This document shows positions 33,530 through 43,209 of a stretch of 60,175 bases of DNA, one piece after another. Origin of the DNA: Raoultibacter massiliensis. Lineage in GTDB: Bacteria > Actinomycetota > Coriobacteriia > Coriobacteriales > Eggerthellaceae. The translations under genes were made by a program, and so were the position numbers. The DNA lies in NCBI RefSeq assembly GCF_900199545.1, contig NZ_LT962671.1, positions 858,638 through 918,812 of the forward strand, in the 5' to 3' direction. The first letter of the stretch is position 1; the number at the start of each line of letters is the position of its first letter. The notes under the pieces are model-generated. The model was not told the origin of the DNA and made no database searches. It saw nothing but the letters and a program-made list of their open reading frames with translations.

Positions 33530-34246
33530 ATGCCGTTCACCCAAAGCGCGGAATCCCTCCGCTCGAAACTCCATTTGACCGATGCGAAGACGTCGTCGAT
33601 AGTCGGGGTGTGCCTTGCCGCGGCCATTGCCGTCGTTTTGATGGTTCAGAGCGCAATCGGCCTCGCCTCAAGCGAAAGCACCGAGGTGATCAGGGCGAAA
33701 GATGCCGCATCTGCGACGGGGGGAGATGCAGGCGCGGACGCGGGTGCGGACGGTGCCGAGGGGGATGTTTTGCATATCTACGTGCATGTGGCGGGGGCGG
33801 TTACGACTCCCGGCCTGTACGAACTGGCAGATGGCTCGCGTGTGCAGGATGCGATCGACGCGGCGGGAGGCTATGCCGACGACGCGGCGACGGCGGTTCT
33901 CAACCTTGCGCGCGTGGTTTCCGACGGCGAACAGATCGTCGTGCCGTCGATCGAGGCGGATGCTGCGGATGGCTTCGGGCGGGAGCCGGGCGAAGATGCT
34001 GCGGGCGGTGCGCCGTCTGCAGCAAGCGCTGCAGACGGATCGGTTATCGGCGGGAAGGTGAACATCAACGTCGCCGATGCCTCAGCGCTCGATACCCTGC
34101 CGGGGATAGGGGAGGCGACTGCAGAGAATATCATCGCCGACCGCGAGGCGAACGGACCGTTTTCGAGCAAGGAGGACCTGCAGCGCGTTTCGGGTATCGG
34201 AGCAAAGAAGTACGCTCGGCTCGAAGCCCTTATCTGCATCGGCTGA
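33530..34246 (+). CDS. comEA: ComEA-family helix-hairpin-helix DNA-binding protein
   Basis: 238 residues. One transmembrane helix (IVGVCLAAAIAVVLMVQSAIG, about residues 24-44), a low-complexity Gly/Ala/Asp linker, an SLBB domain (LHIYVHVAGAVTTPGLYEL), and a C-terminal helix-hairpin-helix pair (VNINVADASALDTLPGIGEA, then GPFSSKEDLQRVSGIGAKKY). This is the receptor that binds incoming DNA outside the membrane in transformation systems. ATG at 33530 follows AAGGAGG at good spacing. Directly upstream of comEC. Confidence 0.93.
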   Translation: MPFTQSAESLRSKLHLTDAKTSSIVGVCLAAAIAVVLMVQSAIGLASSESTEVIRAKDAASATGGDAGADAGADGAEGDVLHIYVHVAGAVTTPGLYELADGSRVQDAIDAAGGYADDAATAVLNLARVVSDGEQIVVPSIEADAADGFGREPGEDAAGGAPSAASAADGSVIGGKVNINVADASALDTLPGIGEATAENIIADREANGPFSSKEDLQRVSGIGAKKYARLEALICIG

Positions 34247-34270
34247 CGGTGCGAAAAGGAACGGTGGGCG

Positions 34271-36649
34271 ATGGGGTTCGAAGCAAAGGGTGCAGCCGTA
34301 TCGCGCGGGGGCAGGGCGGCGGATAGGCGGGCGATACGGCCATCGTTTCCCCCGACGGTTCCGCTTGCCGTATCATGGTGGGCGGCAGCGGCGGTGGCAT
34401 TCGAATCGTCGAGCATCCTTGCGGGAACTTTTCGATGCGGTGCGGTTTTCGCTGCGCTGGTTTGCTCGGCTGGCGCCCTCGCCGCATTTGCGTTCGCCCG
34501 CGACCGCGCGTGCGTCAAAACCGCCTTGCTGGTTGTCGTCGGATGCTCTCTCGGCGTTGCAGGCGGGCTGTTGCGTGCAACGACGTTCGACGAACAGCGC
34601 GAAGCGGTGCTTTCGATGCCGTCGGGAACCTATATGCTGAGCATGGCGGCCGATGCGCGGTCGGGCGATTTCGGACCGACGTGTTTTGCCGATCTTCGGC
34701 TTCCCAGTGGGGCGACGGCGAAAGTGAGTCTGCGGTATCCATCCGATTGCGGGATGCTCCGATACGGCTGTTCCTTCGAGGCGAACGTGCGCTTTTCCGA
34801 GTTTTCGGAAACGTCGGCGGCATACTACCGCAGGCAGGGGGCGGTCGCCGTGGCAACGGCGAGCGATCTGGCTCGCGTGGAGATGGGCGGCATCCGCGGC
34901 TCGCTCGTCGCCCTCAGGGAGCGGGCGATCGCCTTGTTCGATGGCTACGAGGGCTGCGGTGCGGCCTTTCTCAGGGCGATACTGCTCGGAGATCGCAGCG
35001 CGCTTGATGACGATGGGTTCTACCGCGACGTGAAGGCGATCGGCTTGGCTCACGTCGTTGCGGTATCGGGCGCGCATCTGTCTATAGTCTCTGCGCTTAT
35101 CGGCCTCGCCCTTAAGGCGATGCGCGTCCCTCGGGCGGCAGCCGTCCCTTTGCAGGTGCTGTTCGTCGTCGGATACCTCGTATGCACGGCGATGCCTGTA
35201 TCGGGTGTCAGGGCCGCCTTCATGACCGCCGTTGCCTTGGGTTCGTTTTACGCGCGACGTCGAGCGTCGGGCATCGGCGCGCTGGCGCTGTGCGTGTGCT
35301 GCGTGCTCTGCATCTCCGCCGAAGCGTCCGTCTCGATCTCGTTTGCCCTGTCGGTTCTGGCGACGGCGGGCATCGTTGTGTTCGGGGGGCTGGCGAGAAC
35401 ATGGTGTCTGGCCGCGACGGGCGGTCGTTTTTCCGTCCTGTGCGAATCGATGGCGCTCACCTCATCATCGGGAATCTTCACCATGCCGCTCGCCGCGTCG
35501 ACGTTTGCCCAGCTTCCGGTGATGGCTCCGCTTGCGAACCTCTGCGCGATGCCGTTTTTCGCGCTGTTCTGCGGGGGAGGCCTTGCGGTGGTGGCTCTGT
35601 GCGAGGCGGCTCCCGAAGCGTTCGGCTGGATGCTCGATGCATTGGTGCTTGCGGCTCAGGGGTTTTGCGAGGGCCTGGGCCTTCTTGCCGATGCGCCCCT
35701 CGCATCCGTTCCCTGCGACGTATCGCTTGCCTGCGCCCTTGCGATAAGCGCCGGTGCTGCCTCTGTTGTATGGGCGAAGTGGCCGCAGCCCTCGCGCAGG
35801 AGCGCAGCGGTTGGCGCAAGCGCCGCCGTGCTCGCGCTTGTCCTGGCGGCGTTTCCGGCTCTAACGTACCGCGAAACCGAAATCATCATGTTGGATGTGG
35901 GGCAGGGCGATGCCATCGTCGTGCGAAGCGGGGGAGCAACCGTGCTCGTCGATACCGGCAACCAGGACGCGAAGCTTTTGGAGGCTCTCGCCCGAAACAA
36001 GGTGTATTCTCTCGATGCGGTTGTGATCAGCCATCCCGACGACGATCATTGCTCGTCGCTTGCAGCGCTCGATGGAACGGTGGGCGTCGGAGCGGTGTAC
36101 GTGGCTGAGGATCTGCTCGATTGCACCTGCGCATCCTGCTCGAAGCTCAGGGCCGCAGCCGCGGCCCTCGTTGGCGGCGATCGCGTTTCGGGCCTTGCGG
36201 TGGGCGATGCGCTGCACGTCGGGTCAATTGATCTCACCGTGGCGTGGCCCGACGCGTTTGCAGACGATGGCGGCAATTCGGATAGCCTGTGCTTGCTCAT
36301 GACATGCGGCTTCAACGACGATGGAACGGGGTGGACGGGCCTTCTGTGCGGCGATGCGGAAGACGAGCAGCTCGATGCCATGATAGCCGCCGGCAGGCTC
36401 GGAAAGGTCGATTTGTACAAGGTCGGCCATCACGGATCGAAGGAGGCGCTCGACGAACAGACGGCATCGGTGCTCTCGCCTGCGATCTCGCTGGTGAGCG
36501 TCGGCGAGGGGAACCGCTACGGGCATCCGGCACCCCAGGTCCTGTCTGCGCTCGAAGGGGTGGAAAGCAGCGTGTACAGAACCGACCAGGTGGGGGATGT
36601 TGTGTGCAGAATGACCCCGAATGCCCTCGAGGTCGCGACGCTGCGCTAA
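34271..36649 (+). CDS. comEC: ComEC/Rec2-family DNA uptake channel
   Basis: 792 residues. An N-terminal membrane and OB-like region, the competence domain (FLRAILLGDRSALDDD ... GLAHVVAVSGAHLSIVSALIG ... ) with about ten helices, and a C-terminal metallo-beta-lactamase domain (MLDVGQGDAIVVRSG ... SHPDDDHCSSL ... KVGHHGSKEALDE). The last domain is likely a nuclease that degrades the non-transported strand. With comEA this is the DNA-translocation core; no pilus genes lie in the window, so natural competence is not shown. Confidence 0.94.
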   Translation: MGFEAKGAAVSRGGRAADRRAIRPSFPPTVPLAVSWWAAAAVAFESSSILAGTFRCGAVFAALVCSAGALAAFAFARDRACVKTALLVVVGCSLGVAGGLLRATTFDEQREAVLSMPSGTYMLSMAADARSGDFGPTCFADLRLPSGATAKVSLRYPSDCGMLRYGCSFEANVRFSEFSETSAAYYRRQGAVAVATASDLARVEMGGIRGSLVALRERAIALFDGYEGCGAAFLRAILLGDRSALDDDGFYRDVKAIGLAHVVAVSGAHLSIVSALIGLALKAMRVPRAAAVPLQVLFVVGYLVCTAMPVSGVRAAFMTAVALGSFYARRRASGIGALALCVCCVLCISAEASVSISFALSVLATAGIVVFGGLARTWCLAATGGRFSVLCESMALTSSSGIFTMPLAASTFAQLPVMAPLANLCAMPFFALFCGGGLAVVALCEAAPEAFGWMLDALVLAAQGFCEGLGLLADAPLASVPCDVSLACALAISAGAASVVWAKWPQPSRRSAAVGASAAVLALVLAAFPALTYRETEIIMLDVGQGDAIVVRSGGATVLVDTGNQDAKLLEALARNKVYSLDAVVISHPDDDHCSSLAALDGTVGVGAVYVAEDLLDCTCASCSKLRAAAAALVGGDRVSGLAVGDALHVGSIDLTVAWPDAFADDGGNSDSLCLLMTCGFNDDGTGWTGLLCGDAEDEQLDAMIAAGRLGKVDLYKVGHHGSKEALDEQTASVLSPAISLVSVGEGNRYGHPAPQVLSALEGVESSVYRTDQVGDVVCRMTPNALEVATLR

Positions 36650-36658
36650 AATGATCGC

Positions 36659-37627
36659 ATGACTACTGAGAAAAAAGACGCGCTCCTTCCCGCATACCTC
36701 GTAAACGGGGAGGACGAACTCAAACGCGAGGCCGTGCTCAAACGGCTCAAGGCGAGAATCGCCAAGCTGGGCGACCTTTCGTTCAATTCGGATGCTTTCG
36801 ACGGGGAGCGGGCTTCGGGGGCCGATATCGTTGCGGCCTGCAACACGATGCCGTTCGCAAGCGATGCCCGCCTCGTGCTCGTGCAGGCGGCCGACAAGCT
36901 GAAGAAAGCAGATTCCGAAGCCCTCGTCGAGTACCTCAAGTCGCCTGCGACCACCACGGTGCTCGCGCTCGTCGCCGACAAGCTTGCGAAGAACACGCGT
37001 CTCTACAAAGCGGTTGCCGCGCTCGGCAAAACCGCCGTCATCGACTGCACTCCGCTCAAGCGCTACGAGCTCCCGAAAACCGTGCGTTCGCTTGCCGTGG
37101 GCCACGGCATAACCATTACCGAGGGAGCTGCCAACCAACTTATCGAGCTCGTAGGCGAAAACACCGTGCATCTCGATAGCGAGCTGAAAAAGATCGCGCT
37201 TGCGCATAGGGGAAACGATGCGGTCAACGAGCACGAGATCGTGGCATTGGTCAGCAGGACGGCGGAGGTGAAGCCCTGGGAGTTCGTTGACGCGTTTTCG
37301 AGCCGAAACCAGAAGAAGTGCCTTTCGTGCTTGCAACGCATGGAATCGACGTCGCCCCATGCTCTTCTCGCCATGTGCACGGCTCGGCTGCGCGAGCTCA
37401 TATGCGCCCGCTCGCTTGCGGCGCGCGGGACCGAGCGGACTTTGGCGGCTACGCTCAAAATGCCGGATTGGCGGGTGAAGAACCACCTTGCATGGGCTAG
37501 GGCGTATACCGCCGAGGAGCTTCGCCGCGCTCTCATCGCAGCGCGCGACACCGAAAAGGCCATGAAAAGCGGTGCCGACCCCGACGACGCGTTTCTCGAT
37601 TGGGTGCTTGCGACGACGAAACGCTAA
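36659..37627 (+). CDS. holA: DNA polymerase III subunit delta
   Basis: 322 residues; opens the sliding clamp in the clamp-loader complex. N-terminal AAA+-like fold (AYLVNGEDELKREAVLKRL) without a functional P-loop, as typical of delta. The mid-protein helices (NQLIELVGENTVHLDSELKKIAL) and C-terminal collar domain (ELRRALIAARDTEKAMKSG) follow. Located between comEC and rpsT, the usual order in Gram-positive bacteria. Confidence 0.92.
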   Translation: MTTEKKDALLPAYLVNGEDELKREAVLKRLKARIAKLGDLSFNSDAFDGERASGADIVAACNTMPFASDARLVLVQAADKLKKADSEALVEYLKSPATTTVLALVADKLAKNTRLYKAVAALGKTAVIDCTPLKRYELPKTVRSLAVGHGITITEGAANQLIELVGENTVHLDSELKKIALAHRGNDAVNEHEIVALVSRTAEVKPWEFVDAFSSRNQKKCLSCLQRMESTSPHALLAMCTARLRELICARSLAARGTERTLAATLKMPDWRVKNHLAWARAYTAEELRRALIAARDTEKAMKSGADPDDAFLDWVLATTKR

Positions 37628-38121
37628 CGGCGTTCAGGAGGTTTCGACGCGGCATTTTCGGCTGACTTTCGTCGCAGCCGCGCGGTTCGTCGAGGCAGCG
37701 GTATGCGAGGATGGTGGAGATTCGGGCGAAACCGCGCATGGGATATGCGTGGAGCCTGCAAGATTTCTCAAGATCCCCCTTACAAAGGAGCAGAACGTTT
37801 GCTATTCTATCGCATTGTGTATTCAGCGATACGTTCGCGCGGTAGCCGATACCGCCGAGTCCGCAGACGTGGCTGCGCTATGGATCTCGTCTCGCTGGTT
37901 GGCCGTATGGTCTGAAAAACAGAAAATCCCGCTGTTTTTCGTGCATCGCAAATTTCATGCGCCCGACGGCGCATCGAAGGGTCCTCCGAGGACTTCTTGC
38001 GAAGCAATCGACCTGGTCGGCGACCGCGTCCCGCAAGGGCAACGCGATCGAATCGTTGGATACAGGAAATCGATTGGTTTCGTGAGATATTAGTTTGTGA
38101 TTCATTGGAGGAACTACCTAC
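37628..38121 (+). other. Long intergenic/leader region upstream of rpsT
   Basis: 494 bp without a convincing gene. A near-consensus promoter, TTACAA (37780-37785), a 17-base spacer and TATTCT (37803-37808), would give a leader of about 307 bases before rpsT. Within it GAAAAACAG (37914-37922) and CTGTTTTTC (37932-37940) form a 9-bp AT-rich hairpin. A 173-codon open frame spans the region but shows no family and no ribosome binding site. No tRNA was recognised. Confidence 0.5.
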
Positions 38122-38622
38122 ATGGCTAACATTAAAAGTCAGAAGAAGCGCATCAAGACCAACGAGAAGGCCCGTCTGCGCAATCGCGCCGTCCGCTCTG
38201 AGTTGAAAACCGCAACGCGTGCGGTTCAGGACGCCGTTGCCGCCGGTAACGGTGCGGAAGCTTATGCTGCCGCTCTCGCTGCATGCCGCTTGATGGACAA
38301 GGCCGCTTCCAAGGGCGTCATACACAAGCGTCAGGCCGCCAACCGCAAAAGCGGTATCATGCTGCTGATCAAAACCGTTGTGACCCCCGAGGACATCGCC
38401 GCCTACAAGCCTGCTGAGAAGAAGAAGCCCGAGGCCAAGGGCGGCTCGAAGAAATCTCTCGCCAAGGCCGAGAAGAAGAAGGCTTTGGAGGCTGCGGCAA
38501 AGGAGAAGGCGAAGCGCCGCGCCGAGACCGAGAAGGCACAGAAGGCCGCTGCTAAGAAGAAGGCGGAAGCCGAGGCTGCCGCCGCTGCCGAGGAAGCCGC
38601 TTCCGAAGAGGCCGCCGAATAA
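38122..38622 (+). CDS. rpsT: 30S ribosomal protein S20 with long charged C-terminal extension
   Basis: 166 residues, nearly twice the usual ~87. The first ~87 residues are normal S20: [20 protein letters not shown], then the helical bundle ending [13 protein letters not shown]. The extra ~75 residues consist almost only of Ala, Lys and Glu, lysine-rich first and glutamate-rich at the end ([16 protein letters not shown]), probably one long exposed helix or a disordered tail. GGAGG lies 9 bases before the ATG. Its own promoter and leader are upstream and a strong terminator is downstream, so it is likely monocistronic. Confidence 0.93.
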   Translation: MANIKSQKKRIKTNEKARLRNRAVRSELKTATRAVQDAVAAGNGAEAYAAALAACRLMDKAASKGVIHKRQAANRKSGIMLLIKTVVTPEDIAAYKPAEKKKPEAKGGSKKSLAKAEKKKALEAAAKEKAKRRAETEKAQKAAAKKKAEAEAAAAAEEAASEEAAE

Positions 38623-38661
38623 CAGGTTCGAACTGTTTCGGGTTCATCCGCATATCAAGTG

Positions 38662-38685
38662 AAAAAGGCCCGCATGGGCCTTTTT
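38662..38685 (+). terminator. Intrinsic terminator of rpsT
   Basis: AAAAAGGCCC and GGGCCTTTTT form a perfect 10-bp stem with the loop GCAT, ending in five T; symmetric, so it may work on both strands. Confidence 0.9.
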
Positions 38686-38858
38686 CATGCCCGCATGCAT
38701 TGCGGTGCGAAGGCGCCTGTTCGGCGGATTCGTGAAAACCGATGCACTTCCGAAACGGTGCCTTGCGGGGAGGCGATCCTCGGCTATCATGGAAAGCTAC
38801 GGATAATCGCGCCGAAAGCGGCCATCGTGCGGCGCACAGAGCATTTGAAAGATAGGAC

Positions 38859-40664
38859 ATGACCCAAGACCCGAAGTACATTCGCAATTTTTCGATCATC
38901 GCGCATATCGACCATGGCAAATCGACGCTTTCGGACCGCATCCTCGAGTTGACGGGCACGGTCGCATCGCGCGATATGAAGGAACAGGTGCTCGATTCGA
39001 TGGACATCGAGCGAGAGCGCGGCATAACGATCAAAAGCCAGGCCGTCCGCGTTGACTACCGTGCCGATGATGGCGAGCTCTACCAGTTCAACCTGATCGA
39101 TACGCCGGGTCATGTCGACTTCACCTACGAGGTGTCGAGATCCCTTGCGGCATGCGAGGGCGCGGTGCTCGTAGTCGATGCCACGCAGGGCGTCGAAGCC
39201 CAGACCGTCGCCAACGCAATGATGGCGATGAACGCCGATCTCGAGATCATCCCCCTTATCAACAAGATCGATTTGCCCGCCGCCGATCCCGAGCGGGTGA
39301 GGCAGGAGATCGAAGATGGCCTCGCCATCCCCGCCGACGATGCGGTGCTTGCGAGCGGCAAGACAGGCCAAGGCGTGCATGACCTGCTTGAATCGGTTGT
39401 CTACAACATTCCCTCCCCAGAGGGCGATCCGTCGGCTCCCCTGCGGGCGCTCATCTTCGATTCGTATTTCGATGCGTATCGCGGCGTGGTTGCGCTCGTT
39501 CGCGTGGTGGACGGTTCGATGAAGAAGGGCGACCGCATTCACATGATGGCAACCGGAGTCGATGCGCTCGTCGAAGAGGTGGGCGCGCGCAAGCCGGCGG
39601 AAACCCCCATGCCCCAGCTTTCGGTTGGGGAGGTGGGCTACCTTGTAACGGGACTCAAAGACGTCTCGCATGTGAAGGTGGGCGACACCATCACGACGGC
39701 GTCGGGCGGCGTGAGCGATCCGCTCCCTGGATACCGCGAGGTCAAGCCGATGGTTTTCACGGGCCTTTTCCCCATCGACGGAGATCAGTACGAGCCGCTC
39801 AAAGAGGCGCTCGAGAAGCTTTCGCTCAACGACCCTGCGCTTATCTGGGAACCCGAGAAATCCCATGCGCTCGGATTCGGGTTTCGCGTGGGATTTTTGG
39901 GTTTGCTCCACATGGAGGTCATCAAAGAGCGCCTCGAGCGCGAATTCGGGCTCGATCTTTTGGCGACGGCGCCTTCGGTCGAATACCACGTGTACAAGCA
40001 GGGAGGTGAAATGGTTTCGCTCCATTCGCCCCAGGAAATGCCCGATCCCGGCGAGATCGAGCGCATAGAGGAACCGTACCTCAAGGCGAAGATCCTCATC
40101 CCGCCCGACTACGTGGGCGCGGTCATGGATCTGACGGTGGCGCGCCGCGGCACGTTCGTTACGATGAACTACCTGTCGACCACGACGGTCGAGATGCTGT
40201 GGGAGATACCTTTGTCGGAACTCATCATGGATTACTTCGACAAGCTCAAATCGAACACGAAGGGCTATGCGAGCCTCGATTACGAATTCGACGGATACAA
40301 GGCTTCGAAGCTCGTGAAGCTCGACATCCTGCTATCGGGGAAGCCGATCGACGCGCTCTCGTTCATCGTGCATCGCGACAAGGCTTACGACCGCGGCCGC
40401 ATACTCACCGAAAAACTCAAGGAGATCATTCCCCGCCAGATGTTCGAAGTGCCCATCCAGGCGGCTATCGGAGGCAGGGTTTTGGCCCGCGAGACGGTGA
40501 AGGCCAAGAGGAAAGACGTTCTTGCCAAGTGCTACGGCGGCGACATCTCGCGTAAACGCAAGCTGCTCGAGAAGCAGAAGGCCGGCAAGAAACGAATGAA
40601 GAGTATTGGAAACGTGGAGGTTCCGCAAGAGGCTTTTATGGCTATTCTGAAGGTGGACGACTAA
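38859..40664 (+). CDS. lepA: Elongation factor 4 (back-translocase LepA)
   Basis: 601 residues, full length. GTPase G1 motif [10 protein letters not shown]3 DTPGHVDF and G4 NKID; the EF-G-like domains and the LepA-specific C-terminal domain ([30 protein letters not shown]) all present. It binds ribosomes and promotes back-translocation or initiation under stress. ATG preceded by GATAGGAC. Confidence 0.97.
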   Translation: MTQDPKYIRNFSIIAHIDHGKSTLSDRILELTGTVASRDMKEQVLDSMDIERERGITIKSQAVRVDYRADDGELYQFNLIDTPGHVDFTYEVSRSLAACEGAVLVVDATQGVEAQTVANAMMAMNADLEIIPLINKIDLPAADPERVRQEIEDGLAIPADDAVLASGKTGQGVHDLLESVVYNIPSPEGDPSAPLRALIFDSYFDAYRGVVALVRVVDGSMKKGDRIHMMATGVDALVEEVGARKPAETPMPQLSVGEVGYLVTGLKDVSHVKVGDTITTASGGVSDPLPGYREVKPMVFTGLFPIDGDQYEPLKEALEKLSLNDPALIWEPEKSHALGFGFRVGFLGLLHMEVIKERLEREFGLDLLATAPSVEYHVYKQGGEMVSLHSPQEMPDPGEIERIEEPYLKAKILIPPDYVGAVMDLTVARRGTFVTMNYLSTTTVEMLWEIPLSELIMDYFDKLKSNTKGYASLDYEFDGYKASKLVKLDILLSGKPIDALSFIVHRDKAYDRGRILTEKLKEIIPRQMFEVPIQAAIGGRVLARETVKAKRKDVLAKCYGGDISRKRKLLEKQKAGKKRMKSIGNVEVPQEAFMAILKVDD

Positions 40665-40737
40665 CGGGCCGTCTTCGGGTAGACTGGCAAAGCGGCCCGC
40701 ATGGGGTCGGCTCGATACGATACGAAAAGCGAATGGT

Positions 40738-40929
40738 ATGGCAAGGAAGCAAAAACAAGATTACGATTGGCTCGACGATCCGTTCGATGACCGGAAGAAC
40801 CAGAAGCCCCAGGGCGGCTGCTCCGGGATTGCGCTCGTCGCTCTGATTCTCGCAGTGGTTTTGGTAGCCGTGCTCGGTTTCGTGGTCGTCGGAAGCCTGG
40901 GCGTCCTCGGCGACGTCTACAGCGGGTAG
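40738..40929 (+). CDS. Small single-pass membrane protein, unknown function
   Basis: 63 residues. A charged N-terminal half (MARKQKQDYDWLDDPFDDRK), a short Gly/Cys hinge, then one transmembrane helix (GIALVALILAVVLVAVLGFVVVG). Topology is probably N-in. No family is recognised. It sits between lepA and dus with 73 bases before it and 23 bases after, suggesting cotranscription with dus. Confidence 0.65.
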   Translation: MARKQKQDYDWLDDPFDDRKNQKPQGGCSGIALVALILAVVLVAVLGFVVVGSLGVLGDVYSG

Positions 40930-40952
40930 CCGGCAGCGGGCGGGTATCGAGC

Positions 40953-41948
40953 ATGAATACAGCGCTCACGTCGTTCTTCGAGGCGCATCGCGTGCTGCTC
41001 GCTCCCATGGCGGGCGTTTCGGATACGGCGTTCAGAACTCTGTGCCGAGAGAAGGGCGCCGACCTCACGTACACCGAGATGGTTTCGGCCAAAGGCCTTT
41101 CCTATGCGAACGAGAAGACGCGTCGTCTGCTCGAGTTGGCGGAAGGCGAGCAGACAGTCGCCGTGCAGCTGTTCGGCCACGAGCCGGAAGTCATGGCGCA
41201 ACAGGCCGTATGGATAGAGCGGGAGATGGGAAGCTCCCTGGCGTATCTCGATATCAACATGGGCTGTCCTGCCCGAAAAATCGTATCGAAGGGCGACGGC
41301 AGCAAGCTCATGGAGACCCCTGAGCTTGCCCGCGAGATCATCGAGCGCGTCGTCGATTCCGTTTCGGTGCCCGTTACCTGCAAGTTCAGGAGGGGTTATG
41401 CGCTTGGCGAGGAATCAGCCGTTTCCTTTGCCATGATGGCTCAGGCTGCCGGGGCATCGGCGGTTGCCGTGCACGGAAGGTACGCGATGCAGTATTACAG
41501 CGGCAGCGCCGATTGGGACGTTATCGCAAAGGTGAAGGACGCCGTGTCGATTCCCGTGATCGGAAACGGCGATGTGCGCTGCGGGGACGATGCCGTGGCG
41601 CTCATGGAAAGAACGGGATGCGATGCCGTGATGATCGCGCGCGCCGCCGAAGGGAACCCGTGGATATTCGCCGACGTGAAGGCGGCGCTTGCGAAGTCCG
41701 AGCGCCCCGCCGCGCCTGATTTCAGGGAGCGGCTGGATACGGCGCGCCGGCATGCCGCGCTGCTGGAGCGGCGCGGCGAGAAGAACATCGTGCGCATGCG
41801 CAAGCACGCCATGTGGTACCTCGCAGGGCTGCCCCACGCCTCGGTCGCCCGCAAGCAGCTCAACTCGTGCTCGTCGCTTGCGGATTTCGATCGGGTCTTC
41901 GACGAGCTGCGAAGGGCTATCGAAGGAGAAGATAAACAGCATGTATGA
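40953..41948 (+). CDS. dus: tRNA-dihydrouridine synthase (DusB-type)
   Basis: 331 residues, FMN-dependent reductase of tRNA uridines. Seen: LAPMAGVSDTAFR (FMN site), DINMGCPARKI with the catalytic cysteine, TCKFRRGY, VHGRYAMQYYSGSADW, and NGDVRCGDDA...GCDAVMIARAAEGNPWIF. These fit the DusB subgroup common to Gram-positive bacteria. Its last codons overlap hemW by 8 bases. Confidence 0.93.
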   Translation: MNTALTSFFEAHRVLLAPMAGVSDTAFRTLCREKGADLTYTEMVSAKGLSYANEKTRRLLELAEGEQTVAVQLFGHEPEVMAQQAVWIEREMGSSLAYLDINMGCPARKIVSKGDGSKLMETPELAREIIERVVDSVSVPVTCKFRRGYALGEESAVSFAMMAQAAGASAVAVHGRYAMQYYSGSADWDVIAKVKDAVSIPVIGNGDVRCGDDAVALMERTGCDAVMIARAAEGNPWIFADVKAALAKSERPAAPDFRERLDTARRHAALLERRGEKNIVRMRKHAMWYLAGLPHASVARKQLNSCSSLADFDRVFDELRRAIEGEDKQHV

Positions 41949-43050
41949 TCCGTACAAGGCGCTTTACCTGCATATACCGTTCTGTAAAAAACGGTGTGCT
42001 TACTGCGATTTCGCAACGCAGGCTATCGAGAGGGAAAACCCGGCGGTGTCCGAATACATCGACGAGCTTGTGCTTGAGATCAGGCGGGCATCCCGAGAGG
42101 GAAAGCTCGGCAGCATCGAGACGGTCTACATCGGGGGAGGAACGCCGAGCCACATCGGCATGGCGAACCTCTCGAAACTCCTCTACACGCTCTCGACTTC
42201 GCTTCATCTGACGCCCGAGGTGGAATGCACCATGGAGGCGAATCCCGAAAGCCTGACCGAGCCCATGGTGAAGGATCTATGGGCGCTCGGCGTGAACCGC
42301 CTTTCGATCGGCGTGCAGAGCTTCGATGACGAGCTGCTTGCGCGGCTCGGCCGCGTGCACGATGCCGAAGAAGCGAAGCGTGCCATAGCGTGCGCCCAGA
42401 CGCGGTTCGAGAACGTGAGCATCGACTTGATGTGCGGGATACCCGGGCAGGGCTTCGAGGGATTTGCGGCTGATTTGGAGACGGCCATCGCATCCGGCGT
42501 TGCGCACGTGAGCGTGTATCCCTTGAGCGTTGAGGAGAACACGCCGCTCGAGCTGCTCGTCGAGAGCGGTGCGCTCGAGGCGCCGGTGGAGGACAACCAA
42601 GCCATTATGATGGAGACGGCGCTGAGGGTGCTCGACCCGGCGGGATATCGCCGCTACGAGGTGGCAAGCTATGCGAAGGCGGGGTTCGAATGCCGCCACA
42701 ACAAGGCGTATTGGACGGGAAAGCCCTATCTCGGGTTCGGGACGTCGGCGGTGACCATGACGCAAAACGACGCGCGCCGCATGCGCGTTCAGGATGGTCA
42801 GGTGATCGACGATCTCGATAGAAGGCAGAAGTGCGCCGAAGACCTTATGCTCAAAATGAGGATGGTGCAGGGGGTAAGCGAAGAGCAGGTGCGCGAAGCT
42901 GCGTTGCTTTTGCCCGAGGCTCTGGCGGTTTTTCGCGGGCTTGTCGAAAGCGGTTTGGCAGAGCGCCTCTGCGGCCGTTACCGCCCGACTGTGATGGGCT
43001 GGCTTTGCGGAAACGAGCTCTACGGCCGCATATTCGACCTTGCACCGTAA
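41941..43050 (+). CDS. hemW: Radical SAM HemW-like coproporphyrinogen III oxidase / haem chaperone
   Basis: 369 residues. The radical SAM motif C-K-K-R-C-A-Y-C (CxxxCxxC) near residues 15-22 is preceded by LYLHIPFC, the HemW hallmark. YIGGGTPS, MEANPES, RLSIGVQSFDD and the C-terminal HemN_C domain follow. HemN-type oxidases have an extra cysteine (CxxxCxxCxC) that is not present here (CDF), so a HemW-like haem-binding role fits better than decarboxylation. ATG at 41941 overlaps dus; AAGGAG is 11 bases upstream. Confidence 0.9.
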   Translation: MYDPYKALYLHIPFCKKRCAYCDFATQAIERENPAVSEYIDELVLEIRRASREGKLGSIETVYIGGGTPSHIGMANLSKLLYTLSTSLHLTPEVECTMEANPESLTEPMVKDLWALGVNRLSIGVQSFDDELLARLGRVHDAEEAKRAIACAQTRFENVSIDLMCGIPGQGFEGFAADLETAIASGVAHVSVYPLSVEENTPLELLVESGALEAPVEDNQAIMMETALRVLDPAGYRRYEVASYAKAGFECRHNKAYWTGKPYLGFGTSAVTMTQNDARRMRVQDGQVIDDLDRRQKCAEDLMLKMRMVQGVSEEQVREAALLLPEALAVFRGLVESGLAERLCGRYRPTVMGWLCGNELYGRIFDLAP

Positions 43051-43132
43051 GGCGCCGAGCGGGGTTTGGGAAGCGGTGCGGCGCCGTTCGCTGTGGTGCT
43101 TGCGTCAAGATATCGAGAAATCATAAGAATGA

Positions 43133-43162
43133 TTAGCACTCAACGGGCGAGGCTGCTAAAAT
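43133..43162 (+). promoter_or_regulatory. CIRCE operator overlapping the hrcA-dnaJ promoter
   Basis: TTAGCACTC (43133-43141), nine bases, GGCTGCTAA (43151-43159). The left arm is a perfect CIRCE half-site; the right differs from GAGTGCTAA at two positions. TTAGCA and TAAAAT (43157-43162) with an 18-base spacer can serve as the promoter, so HrcA binding would block it. Confidence 0.8.
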
Positions 43163-43209
43163 ACGTGGTTAGCTTTGCGTTGGCGGGATAGACGGAAGGA
43201 AGGCAAGCG

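Noticed and set aside
37640..38100. tRNA or small protein gene before rpsT
   Set aside because: No cloverleaf found; the open frame has no family, start signal or codon pattern like its neighbours.
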